64,000 nt of DNA from NCBI RefSeq assembly GCF_026914265.1, contig NC_069136.1, forward strand, positions 57,411,492 to 57,475,491, given 5' to 3'. Positions 43,956 to 55,215 of this stretch are shown here, one piece after another; the stretch's first letter is position 1, and each line of letters begins with the position of its first letter. The notes under the pieces were generated by a model. That model had not been told where the DNA came from. It did not search any database and saw nothing but the letters and a program-made list of their open reading frames with translations. The translations under genes and the position numbers were made by a program. Source of the DNA: Mya arenaria. Taxonomy: Eukaryota; Mollusca; Bivalvia; Myida; Myidae.

Positions 43956-44447
43956 ACGGCCAGAGGTACTGATAGGAATATTTAGGATACACTGATGACC
44001 ATGGACGTATCTGTGAAAATAATAATCACCATGGTAGTGCATTCCTTGCGTAGTTCAATTAAATGGTCCTATGCTTGGACATATACTTGTATATTTTTCA
44101 TTCATATCTAGTTTTCTTAAAAAATGAAGTTATAGGGGAGTTGAATCCTGTATTTATACATGATCACTGTTCAGAACCTGACAGGACGTGGTAAGAACCT
44201 GATAAAACGTATCTAAGACGTGTTAAGCACCGAAAGAACATTTAAATGAGGCCTTCTACAACGTTGCACGTACGTACCTTAGTCATCGTAAAAGCGTAGA
44301 GAGGTTGTGGTGAGAGCTCCTTTAACGTAGCAGGAATGCAATGACAACCTAGAGACAACGCGATGAGAACGTCATTCAATATTTCCCGTCCAGTACCACG
44401 CGTGCACTACGACAGGTCAACATATCCACCAGTTTTATTAATGTCCC

Positions 44448-44665
44448 GGTGGCCGTATGGACTAGTCGGCTCTTTTCTACCTTTTCTTGGCTTTACCGGC
44501 GTGGGTTCGAACCCCACTAAAACCAATATATTTTTTATGCTATTATTGTATTTTTTTCTGCAATTTTGATCTCATAGAGTAAAATAATGATAAAATAAGT
44601 GATTCAGATGCATTACCGGGAAAAAATATTTTTTGGTCTTAAAACATGAGCGAATACCTTCAAAA
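44448..44665 (+). mobile_element. tRNA-derived SINE
   Basis: GGTGGCCGTATGGACTAGTC supplies an A-box-like head and GGTTCGAACCC at 44504-44514 a perfect B box, followed by ACTAAAACCA. The tail shares GATGCATTACC and AAAACATGAGCGA with the copy at 16163-16345. Confidence 0.75.
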
Positions 44666-45290
44666 GTATTCATCGTTTCATTTCTCCTTTGACAACAATC
44701 TGCCTAGCGCTTTAAAGGAAGAGTTAAACTAACATCTAACTTAAATAATGACACATATGATAAGAGTAAGTCGTGTTAACATTCTAATTAATTGAGTAGA
44801 AAATGAAGGACAACTTGGTTTTGATTTTTTGCATATGGAAGTAAGCTAAAATACGTTATATGTAAACAAAGTCAAGATTCTCAAACCACCGTGCGCCGGA
44901 ACTTGTGAATTTCGTGCTGGCACGACATTGAACATTGGACATTCAAAAGTGAATTTCATGCTGGCACGACATTGGACATTCTAAAATGAATGTTGGGCCA
45001 GCAATCAAAGTTTTATACAGGTCTCGATAATTTATGGTGATAAATAGAATCGATCAGAATATTCTATTTAAATACTTTTGTGAAAACCAATGTTCATATT
45101 GACATGAAAACTGACCTGCAAAGCAAGCCTCGCTAATTGATATTTACCTTGAGATGTTAAAAAGGCTTTGAAAATGGAAGTTGTTGTTATGTAGTTTGTT
45201 TCATCATATCAGATGTGTTTTATATATTTATCTGAATATCACAGAATTTTGCTGCTTATGCAATTTAACCACGATTTTTTTATATTTTAA
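44666..45290. other. No gene; 41-bp duplication near 44903
   Basis: GTGCTGGCACGACATTGRAC occurs twice (44910 and 44958 region) with matching flanks. Otherwise featureless. Confidence 0.55.
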
Positions 45291-46079
45291 ATATGTCTTA
45301 AATAACAATTACGTGTCGAAATATATCATAGATGACAATAATATTAATGTGTCGAAATATATCGAAGATGACAATTATTTGTTTTAACATATCGAAGATG
45401 ACAATAATGTGTCGAGATATTTCGAAGGTGACATTGGTTTGTTTTAACATATCGAAGATGACAATTATGTGTCGAAATATATCGTATATGACAATTATGT
45501 ATCGAAATATATCCAAGATGACAATTATGTGTCGAAATATATCAAAGATGACAATTATGTGTTTTAAAATATCGTAGATGACAATTATGTCTTGAAATAT
45601 ATTGGAAAGGAGAATTATGAGTCGAAATATATCATTGATGACAAAAATGTGTCGAAATATATCGAAGATGACATTTATTTCTTTTAACATATCGAAGATG
45701 ACGAAATATTTCGAAGATGACATTTATTTGTTTTATCATATCGAAGATGACAATTATGTGTCGAAATATATCGTAGATGATAATAATGTATCGAAATATA
45801 TCGTAGATGACAATTATATGTCGAAATATATCGAAGATGACAATTATGTGTTCAAACATATTGTGGAAGACAATTATGTGTCGAAATATATCATAGATGA
45901 CGGTTATGTGTCGAAATGTATTGTAGAAGACAACTATTTGTCGAAATGTATCGAAGATGACACTTTTTGTTTTAACATATCGAAGATGACAATTATGTGT
46001 CGAAATATATCGCAGATGATAGTTATTTGTCGAAATATATCGTAGATGACAATTATATGTCGAAATATATCGAAATCTT
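45291..46079. repeat. 30-bp minisatellite, about 26 copies
   Basis: The unit is GTCGAAATATATCGAAGATG plus ACAATTATGT. Since 30 is a multiple of three, long frames run on both strands (DDNYVSKYIV-type on plus, FDIFRHIIVI-type on minus). Several copies carry a TTTGTTTTAACAT variant that repeats every two to four units, a trace of higher-order duplication. No evidence for a protein. Confidence 0.95.
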
Positions 46080-46110
46080 AAAGTACATTATATACATTAT
46101 AGTATATAAA

Positions 46111-46207
46111 TATCATATGGCAGCATGTGTGACAGTGACATTGTCAACCCGAGAGCAGAATGTCACCCGAGGCGAGGGTTGACAATGTCACTGTCACACA
46201 TTTGATA
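46111..46207. mobile_element. 97-bp hairpin directly after the 30-bp array
   Basis: ATGTGTGACAGTGACATTGT plus CAACCC at the left pairs with GGGTTGACAATGTCACTGTC plus ACACAT at the right. ATATCAT and TTTGATAT extend the stem. Confidence 0.8.
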
Positions 46208-46900
46208 TTTATTTTATTATACCGAACACAATTAAGTACATCAAATAGTTTTAAAATGTATTTAATCAAACAAGTTTAACAAGGTTAAACATAATATAAC
46301 ATAATAAAATAATTATACCCAGAAATTCTATCTTTAATTATGCAAACATTCCTTCAAAAACTGTTGTCTAGTGTTTTTGTGTACAAATTGAATAGTGACG
46401 TCACTGCTGTATGTGTATACAGGCAATCACGTCATGATTAAGCTAAAAATATTGAAGCAGGTATTTGCCCTTATATGACATTCAAAATGTCACTGCGGTC
46501 ACATAATCTGACAGTGAATTTTCGCTTGGTCACGTGTCAAAAAGGTTGAAAATGTTTCTGATAGTCAAAATATCTCTTCTTCGGGTAATGAGAGTTTATC
46601 ATTGTAGACAAAAGTGAGGTATAATAATGACATGTGTAAACACTGTCCTTCACCTTGATTATATTATATACTATGTGTACAACATTCGATTTTGAATGTC
46701 CAGTATAATTTGTAATTTGTCAGTACATTGTTTGTATTCATGTTTTCATATACTTATATTGTGACCAAGGATCGATTGACAGTTTCATATAAATAATCAA
46801 TTCCATTTATATATGCTCATGGGCCTATGGCCGTTTATGGATTTGAATAAACTGTGAAACTCTAATGATAAAAGGTTCATTTACTGGAAGAGCTTTGAAA
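46208..46900. other. No gene; region upstream of receptor unit 1
   Basis: AT-rich, non-coding. The duplicated upstream flank of the receptor units starts near 46905 (TGACTCTCACTCGCACCATT). Confidence 0.5.
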
Positions 46901-46904
46901 CCAG

Positions 46905-47337
46905 CTGACTCTCACTCGCACCATTATAACCGTATGGAAAATGTACTTCCTGTTCATTGACAATCACACCAATTTAAAAGCTCTCCAACAACGTGTAACA
47001 CAATGGAATGTTTGCTGAGTGTGACCCTTCCAGTTTCAATATCACTTTCGATAATGGTTGATACAAAAAGAACCACTTTAAATGTCATACAAAATCCCAT
47101 TTCTTGAAAGTGCTTTCCTTTTAACTTGAAAAGTTTCTTTCTGCAGGAGAAAATGGTTTCAATTGATCGCAAAAAATCGCTATAAACGTTTTATTCAACA
47201 CCAGATGCACTCATTATTGCAGATCAGCGAATCTATTTCTTGTTATTTGGATAATTCAATAATAAATTCAAGTTTGATTTGTTCAGAAGAAATTTAAAAA
47301 GAATAAGAGCACACTTGCATAAGCAACAACGATCCAC
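46905..47337 (+). repeat. 5' flank of receptor unit 1 (duplicated)
   Basis: CTTCCTGTTCATTGACAA, AAAGCTCTCCAA, GTAACACAATGGAATGTTTG and GCTTTCCTTTTAACTTGAAA have counterparts before unit 2 (51064-51300) and unit 3 (53960-54250). It probably contains the promoter, but I cannot fix a TATA box or start site. Confidence 0.75.
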
Positions 47338-48561
47338 ATGTGCTTCTTCATATTTCACCAATGGAGCATGGTGCCTTTTCTGGCTATTCTTTTAAGTCTT
47401 TACGGGGTGCATTGTCACTCATTTGAAGACGAAGAACGATTGTATGCCTTTGTAGCAGGGAAAACTAAGCCCGGAATAAGACCAGTGCTGGATCAAACAC
47501 AACCGGTTAATGTTTCTGTTCTTCCAGTTCTGTCAGAACTCAAAGAACTAAATTCAAAAGATCAAACTCTCAAAACATCCATGGCGTTAGTGCTTATGTG
47601 GAATCAAGATATCATTCACTGGAATGAATCAGATTTTGGAGGAGCGGACAAATTTAATATTGATGCACGACAAATATGGACACCGGATGTTAATTTTCAA
47701 AATCGTGTTGATTATGGCAACATTATTACTGACGATGCTGATAAATCTTTTAAAGTTACGTTGATGGCTGATGGAAATGTCATTTGGATGATAGGAGGCC
47801 AGCTCGAAACTTCATGCACTGTAGATGTCAGTTGGTACCCATTTGATAACCAAGAATGTATCCTTAAAATAGCGACCGTGACCTCAATAGATCCAGAAAT
47901 ACAACTTATTCCAGCCGTACGGTTTGTTCATATAAACATCGAAGTACCAAACAGCGAATGGACCATTAATGAATCACCAATGTACAAGAATGCCCTACAC
48001 AAAGATAGAAGTGTTCTGAAAGTGCACATAACATTGACTCGGAAGTCTTTATCATATATAATGAACACGATCATTCCGGTCTTCATTCTTTCTTTCATGA
48101 ATGTACTCAGTTTCAAGATCCCATTGCAGAACGGAGAAAGAATTTCTTATACCGTATCTTTGTTTCTCTCATTTATGGTTTTACTCAACATGGTCAGTGA
48201 CTCAATTCCAAATGTCTCCAATCAGGTTTCCGGGCTACAGCTGTTTGTGTCACTGCAGTTAGCATTAGGGGCAACGGTTACATCACTGTCAATCGCGTTA
48301 GTAAAGTGGTCTCACTCTTTCGCGAACCAGCAAGGCAACAGTATCATTTCAAATTGTTGTTTGAAAGGACTGTGTATCAACAGGTCAAAGATACACGATT
48401 GCAATACATCAGAAGATGGAAAAACCGAAAAGGAAGTCGACGTTGTAAGGGAGGAACAGCAGTGCTTTGAAACGATCGACCGTGTTTTGTTCTGGTTATT
48501 TCTTGCTCTTTTTGTATTTTCTGTATTTGCTGTTGTGACCCTAATAGCAGTGTCAAGTTAA
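47338..48561 (+). CDS. Nicotinic-type Cys-loop ligand-gated channel subunit (intact unit 1)
   Basis: Intronless, 407 residues. Signal peptide about 1-26 (MVPFLAILLSLYGVHC core). Extracellular ligand-binding domain with RQIWTPDVNFQNRVDYG (residues 111-127) and a canonical Cys loop C160-C174 containing TVDVSWYPFDNQE. Membrane segments: M1 about 239-258, M2 about 268-290, M3 about 299-322, M4 about 383-405, with a short cytoplasmic loop of about 60 residues. NGER before M2 matches the GE(K/R) pattern of cation-selective channels. No vicinal Cys pair is seen in loop C, so it is not a classical alpha subunit. By family it would be a plasma-membrane pentamer subunit gated by acetylcholine or a similar ligand. 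The ligand is unproven. It is the first of a decaying tandem series, and the only intact one here. Confidence 0.9.
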   Translation: MCFFIFHQWSMVPFLAILLSLYGVHCHSFEDEERLYAFVAGKTKPGIRPVLDQTQPVNVSVLPVLSELKELNSKDQTLKTSMALVLMWNQDIIHWNESDFGGADKFNIDARQIWTPDVNFQNRVDYGNIITDDADKSFKVTLMADGNVIWMIGGQLETSCTVDVSWYPFDNQECILKIATVTSIDPEIQLIPAVRFVHINIEVPNSEWTINESPMYKNALHKDRSVLKVHITLTRKSLSYIMNTIIPVFILSFMNVLSFKIPLQNGERISYTVSLFLSFMVLLNMVSDSIPNVSNQVSGLQLFVSLQLALGATVTSLSIALVKWSHSFANQQGNSIISNCCLKGLCINRSKIHDCNTSEDGKTEKEVDVVREEQQCFETIDRVLFWLFLALFVFSVFAVVTLIAVSS

Positions 48562-48930
48562 ACAGAAGACGTGCTAATTAATGTTTCATCATTAGTAAAG
48601 AAAATGGAACATCTATAATTGCAATTTATAATACTATCTATCAGACGTGTGTCTGTGTAAATAAGGGTATGTACTCTTTGTGGTATCTGTCTCGCTTTCA
48701 AAGATGATTGTTATTGTACATATACTCCGAGATTATTAATGATAAGAACAATGTAATTGTCCGCACACTGCTTTCATGCTTTGAGGCCCCTGGTTCGGTC
48801 CGTGGTCTAAGTTAGTTGAGCTTTTTCATAAATAACCCTTTGTATTATTACCTGATATTGTAGTTCGGGTCCGGACAAACGATGCGTGTTTCGCTCCCCC
48901 AAAACAGCACAAATCCAACTACGAGACTAG
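48562..48930 (+). repeat. 3' flank of receptor unit 1, containing a tRNA-like relic
   Basis: GGTATGTACTCTTTGTGG, GTCTCGCTTTCAAAG and a tRNA-head-like block ending CCCCTGGTTCGGTCCGTGG are also found after units 2, 3 and 4. A SINE relic was therefore carried along in the duplications. Confidence 0.7.
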
Positions 48931-49064
48931 AACTATACGCAGACATTCCATTGTTGTCATCCATGTGATCCTCCCGGAATTCATTTGTTGGAACAACAGC
49001 TGCAGATTATGAATATTTATTTACAATAATCAATCTGAACATATAACGTAATCTGTTATAGTGT

Positions 49065-49070
49065 AATAAA
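49065..49070 (+). promoter_or_regulatory. Candidate polyadenylation signal of receptor unit 1
   Basis: AATAAA in GTGTAATAAAGCTTTACTTA about 500 bp after the stop. Other AT-rich candidates exist closer, so this is a guess. Confidence 0.3.
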
Positions 49071-50760
49071 GCTTTACTTAATACTAGTGTACAAGAGCTT
49101 TCCATCAATTCATTATTGTTTATATGTTTTGCGTGTGCTGTTTTCATTTAATTTGCTAAGCGATTCATTAAACCAGTTTGGAATGGAAATATATAATTCA
49201 TATCTGCATGTATGATGTATTTATGTGTATTTGTATGTAGAAATATTTTTTTCTGATACAAATACTATTCCTATTAACAAAAAGGACAAGGTAGGTTCGA
49301 ATGCTAACGTGTCATGTTCAGTGTCAAGGTAATATTGTCATGTGGGAGTAAATGATAATTGCATTTTTTTTCTCTCTTAATTATTTAAATTGTAAATAAC
49401 AAATGCTTTTAAGTGTGATAAAATAATGTTTCTAACAATGCTACAAATTGTTCTTAGGTGATGGAGGTTATATTGTATACTATCATAGAAGTTGTATTCG
49501 CGAAGAAGTATCATAATTGTATTATACTGACGTAGTTCACAGTTGTTGAATAATAATAATACCTAGTTGAAATGTTTAAATATTTCATTGTTTGAATATT
49601 CATGAAATAACGTCTTAAAGACATTAGGAAAATTCATTTTAATGTTGAACTATTGGGAGTCCATTTCAGCCAAATTTCAAACTTTATCAGAGACAAACAT
49701 TGACCTGCACGAACGCCACCAACTTTAAGGTCATGGGAACTTTTGAGAAACGATATACCATTTTCACCTAATATATGACAATAAAACGGTAAGGAGTGAA
49801 TTATAAACTTAGCAAAAAAAACGAAATATGTCAATAGCATTTCATGATGTTTTACCAAAAACATTCTTGTCTATTTGTCAAAAATTAATCACCAATTTAT
49901 CAAACAAAAAATCAATGCATTTTTGTAATATTTGAATTACTAAGCTTACTTTTGCTTAAAGAATCAGAATAATTACGCGCCAGATTCAAATAATAAATCA
50001 TACTCTTAAAGTCAATATAGTTGTAATAGTTGTATTGCTGTAAATAATTTCATGCATAGACGAAACACGGTCCGAGATGTTGCCAAGCTACAGTATGCGC
50101 ACAAGGTTGTGAGAGTAATCCTAGTTGGAAAAAGCACACAAGGTCGTGTTGCATGTGTATTTTTGCATCAGCAAAAACACTAATACTAGCCTTGTAGTCA
50201 TGGAAGTCCCATGAGCCTTATCCGATTATCTTGCCGGAGGGATCACTGACATTCTTCTCACATTTTTCACAATTTAAATTAATATGAAGTATGTCGTAAC
50301 AAGCAGTGCCACTTTCTGTCCTTTACTAAATACATATATTGTACAACATTTAATAAATTCAGATACAAATATACCATTTCTATAAGTCGCCTTTCTTAGA
50401 CAGCGTGCTTATCGATCACCATCATAATCTTCCAAACCTCGTTCGCGGTGCCACACATTTAAATTGTAAGTTTTTTTTAACAGATTAATGAATGTGATAA
50501 TGTACTAAAAACTGCAGAGTTACTGCAACCGACGACTTTACCGTTAGCCTTTCTAAATTTTAAATCGAAAATTCGTGTGCGATCTCGCGTAGGCCGCAAA
50601 ATTATCGCTAAGCAGTCCGGACCGCAAAATTGAAAATCGCCAATTCATGTTTCCGAATCTAATTCCGTCCGACCTACCCTATTTCTTGGTTTAGTTCAAT
50701 CTGAAAGTTAAATTTAGAAATATGTGGTATAAGTAAGGATGGGATGCTCCAATATTACAC
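49071..50760. other. No gene seen between receptor units 1 and 2
   Basis: 1.7 kb of AT-rich sequence. A block near 50570-50700 ending GTCCGACCTACCCTATTTCT resembles 61770-61850 (GCCCAACCTACCCTTTTATT) and may be a dispersed repeat. Confidence 0.5.
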
Positions 50761-50812
50761 ATAATACTTCATAATGAATTTCATTGTGTGTTCATTTACA
50801 TTTGGTATTAAA

Positions 50813-51520
50813 AATGAGAATAGCCCAAAATATTCATCGGACCGAAACCGAACGCATAAGGTCTCTTTTGGGAGGGCGTATATATATATAGATCGTCATT
50901 TCATGGTCCATCGACTCGTACCTACACTAACAATACCAATATCAATGCAAATCCTGGTTATTGACAAGTACCCTTATATCAGAACACAACATGAAATGAT
51001 GCGTAATGAAATGTTTGCTCAACGGGCTCCGTCTGTCGAATCATTTTACCAAGTATGCGATTTACTTTCTGCCCATTGACAAGTACATCCATTCAAAAAC
51101 CCTCGAAACTATTTGTAACACAATCCAATGTTTGTCGTGTGTGAGCTTTCCCGTTTCAATATTTAATGTATTTCTCGGTAACTGAAAAAACAAAAGAGTC
51201 ACCCAGTGTCAGATATAAAGCTTGTTGTTGTAAGCGCTATTCTTTCAATCCATTTCTTTCAAAAAAAAGTAAAAACACCGTAAATATATCCTTTTAGCGT
51301 GGGATAATGACTTCAATTGATCTAAACGTTCCGGGATACAGCCATAACTAACAGGACGGTTCCTGTAAACTTTTTAACCAAGCCGGTTAAAACTATTTGA
51401 GCAGATTAGCTAAGTTATTTCTTGTTTTTTTGTGTGAAGGATTTGATAATAATCGAAAAGAAGAAGCTGTCAGTAGAATTAAAGTATAATTAATTATCAG
51501 ATAAGAAAGCAGGCATACAA
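50813..51520 (+). repeat. 5' flank of receptor unit 2 (duplicated)
   Basis: Contains CCGAAACCGAACGCATAAGG and GGTTATTGACAAGTACCC, with relatives before unit 4 (62474-62715) and unit 3 (53888). Further in, GCCCATTGACAAGTACATCC and TTTGTAACACAATCCAATGT match the unit 1 flank. Confidence 0.75.
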
Positions 51521-52658
51521 ATGACTCCAACTGGGCTTCTACTAAAAAACCAGAGGCGATTATCAGTAGACTGTGTTTGGTGGTTATTCTATTTATTTCG
51601 TACGAAGTACAATGTCACTCATTTAAAGATGAAAAACGATTGCATACTTTTATAACAGAGGAAGCGGAGCCCGGAATAAGACCAGTGCTGGATCAAACAA
51701 GGTCAATTAATATTTCTCTCCTTCCAGCTCTGATAGAACTCAAAGAGTTGAATGCAAAGGATCAAACACTGAAAACATCAATGGCTCTGTTCCTCTGGTG
51801 GAAGCAGGATCTTCTTCGATGGAACGAGTCCGATTTCGGGGGAGCAGACAAAATAACACTTAATTCTCGTCAGGTATGGACACCAGATATAAATTTTCAT
51901 AATCGTGTTGATTATGGCCAAACTTTAACTAACGATGCTGATAAAGTTATGCTGTTTGCTGTTGGACGTGTCGTGTGGATTATAGGAGGCCAGCTCGAGA
52001 CCTCATGCACTGTAGATGTCAGTTGGTATCCATTTGACAACCAAACATGTATCGTTGAAATATCGAAAATGAGTTTATCAGATCGAGAAATGCAACTCAT
52101 TCCAGCCGAAAAGTTTGTGCTTACGGAAGCTGTTGGATCAAATAGCGAATGGACCATACATGATTCACCGATATACCGAAATGACTATCACACACATAAA
52201 AGTTATCTGGAGGTGCACATTTTATTGACCAGGAAGCCTTTATCATATATAATAAATACGATCGTTCCGGTATTCATATTATCTTTCATGAATGTACTCA
52301 GTTTCAAGATCCCATTACAAAGTGGCGAGAGAATATCCTACCGCGTGTCCCTGTTTCTCTCATTCATGGTTTTACTGACCATGATCAGTGACTCAATTCC
52401 TAATGTCTCCAGTCAAGTGTCCATGCTGCAGTTATTTGTGACAAGGCATTTAGCATTCGGGGCATTCTCGAAAAAGAGGGACAACAATAAAAGTTTAAGT
52501 AGATGTCTAAAAGTGTACGAGGTAGTCAAAAACACGTGACTGCAATGTATCAGATGATGAAAGAACAGTCCTTTGAAACGATGGAGTGTGTTATGTTTTG
52601 GATATTTCTTGCTCTTTTTCTACTTGCGGTTGTGACACTTATTATAGTTTCAAGTTAA
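51521..52658 (+). pseudogene. Receptor unit 2: damaged Cys-loop channel paralogue
   Basis: The main frame is open from about 51553 to 52539 and closely parallels unit 1 (WTPDINFHNRVDYG; Cys loop CTVDVSWYPFDNQTC; M1-M2 FMNVLSFKIPLQSGERISYR). Three lesions argue against function. The only upstream ATG (51521) is out of frame, so no signal peptide is joined to the domain; the first in-frame ATG is at 51781. About 45 bp covering the core of M3 are missing, and the frame then shifts and ends at 52537-52539. The M4 segment (MFWIFLALFLLAVVTLIIVSS) survives in another frame up to the TAA at 52656-52658. If expressed, it would lack M3 and M4. An assembly error is less likely because the lesions are multiple. 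Confidence 0.85.
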
Positions 52659-52749
52659 ATTCGATACCTGACAGGCGCATTATAGACTACTTATAAACGT
52701 GTACAATATCAAGAGTGTGACTAAACTAAGAAAAGACATACATTCCAAC

Positions 52750-53045
52750 ATTCTTTTATATACCAAAAAGGTATATAACTTATTCATCTTTTTGAGATAA
52801 AATGTTTGCCAATAATTACATTTTTGTATAGCTTAAGTGTATTATGTTTTCAAATTGGATTAAATTTGAATATATACTCTGTATAAATATTTCAGAGAGA
52901 TTTATAGAGAAACCATATATTGTGGTGGTCCGATTAGCGCAGTGGTTAACATACTAATGAGGCTCGGGCTTTGATCCTTGGTTTAGATGTATTTATGGCA
53001 CCACTCTCATAACCAGATCGGTGGTCGGGCAGTTTCAAATATGAT
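52750..53045 (+). repeat. 3' flank of receptor unit 2, with tRNA-like relic
   Basis: A tRNA-head-like block is visible: TAGCGCAGTGG (A-box-like, 52935-52945) and GCTTTGATCCT (B-box-like). It corresponds to the block after units 1, 3 and 4. Confidence 0.65.
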
Positions 53046-53880
53046 TTGTTTTCCTTGTTTGATCCTTGCATATGTGTTTTATTTTCATTATTGAAATTAA
53101 GTGTTTCTTTAAAAGATCCAAAACATGCTCGATATGATGGACAAACCTCAAATCGCTAAGGTAAATAGATGTTTTATATTTCGTCCATTAGAAGTCACCA
53201 AAGCAGCCCAGACTCAATTAACAATTGATAATCTCGAAGTCAATATAGCTCTGATTCAGTTATGTTATTTTGATCATCATTTTAACCAAAATTCATACAC
53301 TATGATGTGATTAACAGTGTTTAAATGTCTTGAGCATATATGGGTATGATTGTCATAGTATGATTATGTTTGTTCCTTGAACAGCAGAACAGTCAGTTTC
53401 ATCATGGACGATTCTGTTACACAAGTAGTGAAGATAAAGTATTGCTTCCTTTATGAAATGTGTTATATTTTTTTTTCTATTAGCGTGTTCTCGATTCATG
53501 TGTTGTGACGTCACAACTATGTTTATGCCTACATTGCGGTCGGGTCAATCTAATGAATGTATTATACAGCATAGGTATGTTACAAAAGTCTGCTCCGGAA
53601 TTGAGAATGAATTAATGAAGGTTCCAAATAGCATGCTTAGATAAAAAAATTGCTTGGATTGCCCACACACGATTCAGTTGACTGGAACAGATGTGGTTTA
53701 AAATCAAAGAAAATGAAATCATTAGACAAATATTCCACACCAACTTTCTATTTATGCATTTATCCAATAAGTTCACAAGTAACTTCTAATACCTACGTAG
53801 TTATATCAGCCCAGTTTAAGTTACCTGTATATTGATAGTACAAATCTCTAATAACTGTTGGCGTATGTAAAAAAATAACC
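53046..53880. other. No supported gene
   Basis: Three short plus-strand frames (near 53125, 53453 and 53650) have no family signature and no splice support. Confidence 0.45.
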
Positions 53881-53887
53881 AGTCAGC

Positions 53888-53968
53888 CGAAACCGAATGC
53901 CAACTTTACCATGCACAGGGATGCTTAATGTCATAGATTATAACTGTTTCGAAAACAGCTGGCTCTCC

Positions 53969-54026
<58 letters not shown>

Positions 54027-54440
54027 CCATTTGACCATTTTCGACAGGTACTTTATGTTCATTGACAAGTATGTCCATTAAAAAAGCTCTCCAAACGATA
54101 TGCAACACAATCCATTATGTTTTGTGTGCGAACTTTTGAGTTTCATAATTGCATCTTATTCGCGATAAGTGATGCCAAACAAAAGAATCACAAGCTTGTC
54201 AAAACAACCCCATATATTTCAAGTGCTATCCTTTAACTTGAAAAATTAAATAGATGGCGAATATAATTCTTCTTGCAGGATACAATGGTTTCAATAAGTC
54301 CCAAAAATCCATAGAGCGTTTTATTCAACACCGGATGCAACCATTATTACCGATGAGGGAATACAATTCTTGTTTTGTAGCATACTAAATATTGAATTCA
54401 AGTTTGAGTCAGTCAGTACAACTTCGAAACACAATAAGAG
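53888..54440 (+). repeat. 5' flank of receptor unit 3, with (CT)n at 53959-54022
   Basis: Has CCGAAACCGAATGCC, TTCATTGACAAGTATGTCC, AAAAGCTCTCCAAACGATAT and TATCCTTTAACTTGAAAAAT, matching flanks of units 1 and 2. A (CT)n microsatellite has expanded where unit 1 has only CTCTCACTCGCACC. Confidence 0.8.
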
Positions 54441-54779
54441 CACAATTGCATGGACAACAATGAAAACAACTATGTTTCATCTCAGATTACCATTGGATAT
54501 TTTGAATTAAGTTATTTTGTCTGGCTCTTATATTTTGTCAAAGCGGGGTACACTGTCCATGGCGTTGGTAAAGTGGTTTCACTCATTCGTGAACCAACGA
54601 CACACCTGCGTATTGTCTTTTGGATGTTTGAAAGCACTGTGCAGACAACAATAAACAACTTATGAAAGAACAACAATGCTTTGAAATTATTGACAACGTT
54701 TTGTTCTTGTTCTTTCTTGCTCTTTATGCACTTACAGATTTTAATTTAGATATACAGATATACAATTTAACAGTCTAGA
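54441..54779 (+). pseudogene. Receptor unit 3: internally deleted relic
   Basis: Signal-peptide sequence (GGCTCTTATATTTTGTCAAA, GGGGTACACTGTCC) is fused directly to the end of M3 and the loop (GCGTTGGTAAAGTGGTTTCA, compare GCGTTAGTAAAGTGGTCTCA in unit 1). M4-like ATGAAAGAACAACAATGCTT and TTGTTCTTTCTTGCTCTTTA follow. The whole ligand-binding domain, M1 and M2 are gone. The join falls at a CACTGTC-like motif present at both ends of the deleted segment in unit 1. The surviving 71-codon frame (54450-54665) crosses the join out of the receptor frame. Confidence 0.85.
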
Positions 54780-54939
54780 GTAATCACCACTATTAAAGAT
54801 AAGTGAACATAGCCTTTTCAGCAAATGCGAAATATATTTAATTTTTTCAGAAATTAAGACCCAAAATACTTTCAAAGTAAAATAGCTTCAAGTCAGCATT
54901 TCATATTATTTACGAAAAATATCAATAAACGTGAAAGTG

Positions 54940-55215
54940 TGTACTCTTTTTGCTGCAGCCATGTAATTTGTTTTGAAAGAGGATTGCTTGTATACATTAA
55001 CGATGTTTATTTGTTTCCGAGTGATATATATACTTATGTTATGTTAAATAGTGTTGTTGGTGTTGTTCACTTAGTGCAGTTAACACATTATTTTCACACC
55101 AAGAGTCTCCTGGTTTGAGCTGTGGTTAATGCTAGTGCTAGTTGATTAGATAATTAGTAAATACACGTTTGATCTGTTTACCTGTAGTGATAGTTCTATG
55201 ACAACGAAGTAGTGA
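54940..55215 (+). repeat. 3' flank of receptor unit 3
   Basis: GTGTACTCTTTTTGCTGCAG, GTTTTGAAAGAGGATTG, CACTTAGTGCAGTTAACACA (tRNA-like) and TTGATTAGATAATTAGTAAA correspond to the flank of unit 4 (CTTGTAGCTGCAATGTAATT, GTGATTAGATAAAATACATC). Confidence 0.7.

Larger units (their letters stand above)
41945..44375 (+). mobile_element. Approximate extent of a degenerate PIF/Harbinger element
   Basis: The transposase fossil at 43052-43955 is surrounded by AACGTT/GAACGT-rich subterminal sequence (41955-42060, 42655-42970 and 44165-44375). ATGACGTTCTGGTAAGCGTT at the left and AACGCGATGAGAACGTCATT at the right are a weak inverted pair that may be the ends. Another foldback element is nested at 42498. 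No Myb-like second gene was seen. Confidence 0.5.

Noticed and set aside
45298..46045. Frames of 141 and 147 codons on opposite strands as genes
   Set aside because: Both are consequences of the 30-bp repeat; neither has unique sequence with a recognisable domain.
47928..48116. Minus-strand frame inside receptor unit 1
   Set aside because: A shadow of the intact receptor frame on the plus strand.
54450..54665. 71-codon frame as a novel small protein
   Set aside because: It crosses the deletion join of receptor unit 3 and reads the receptor remnants out of their frame.
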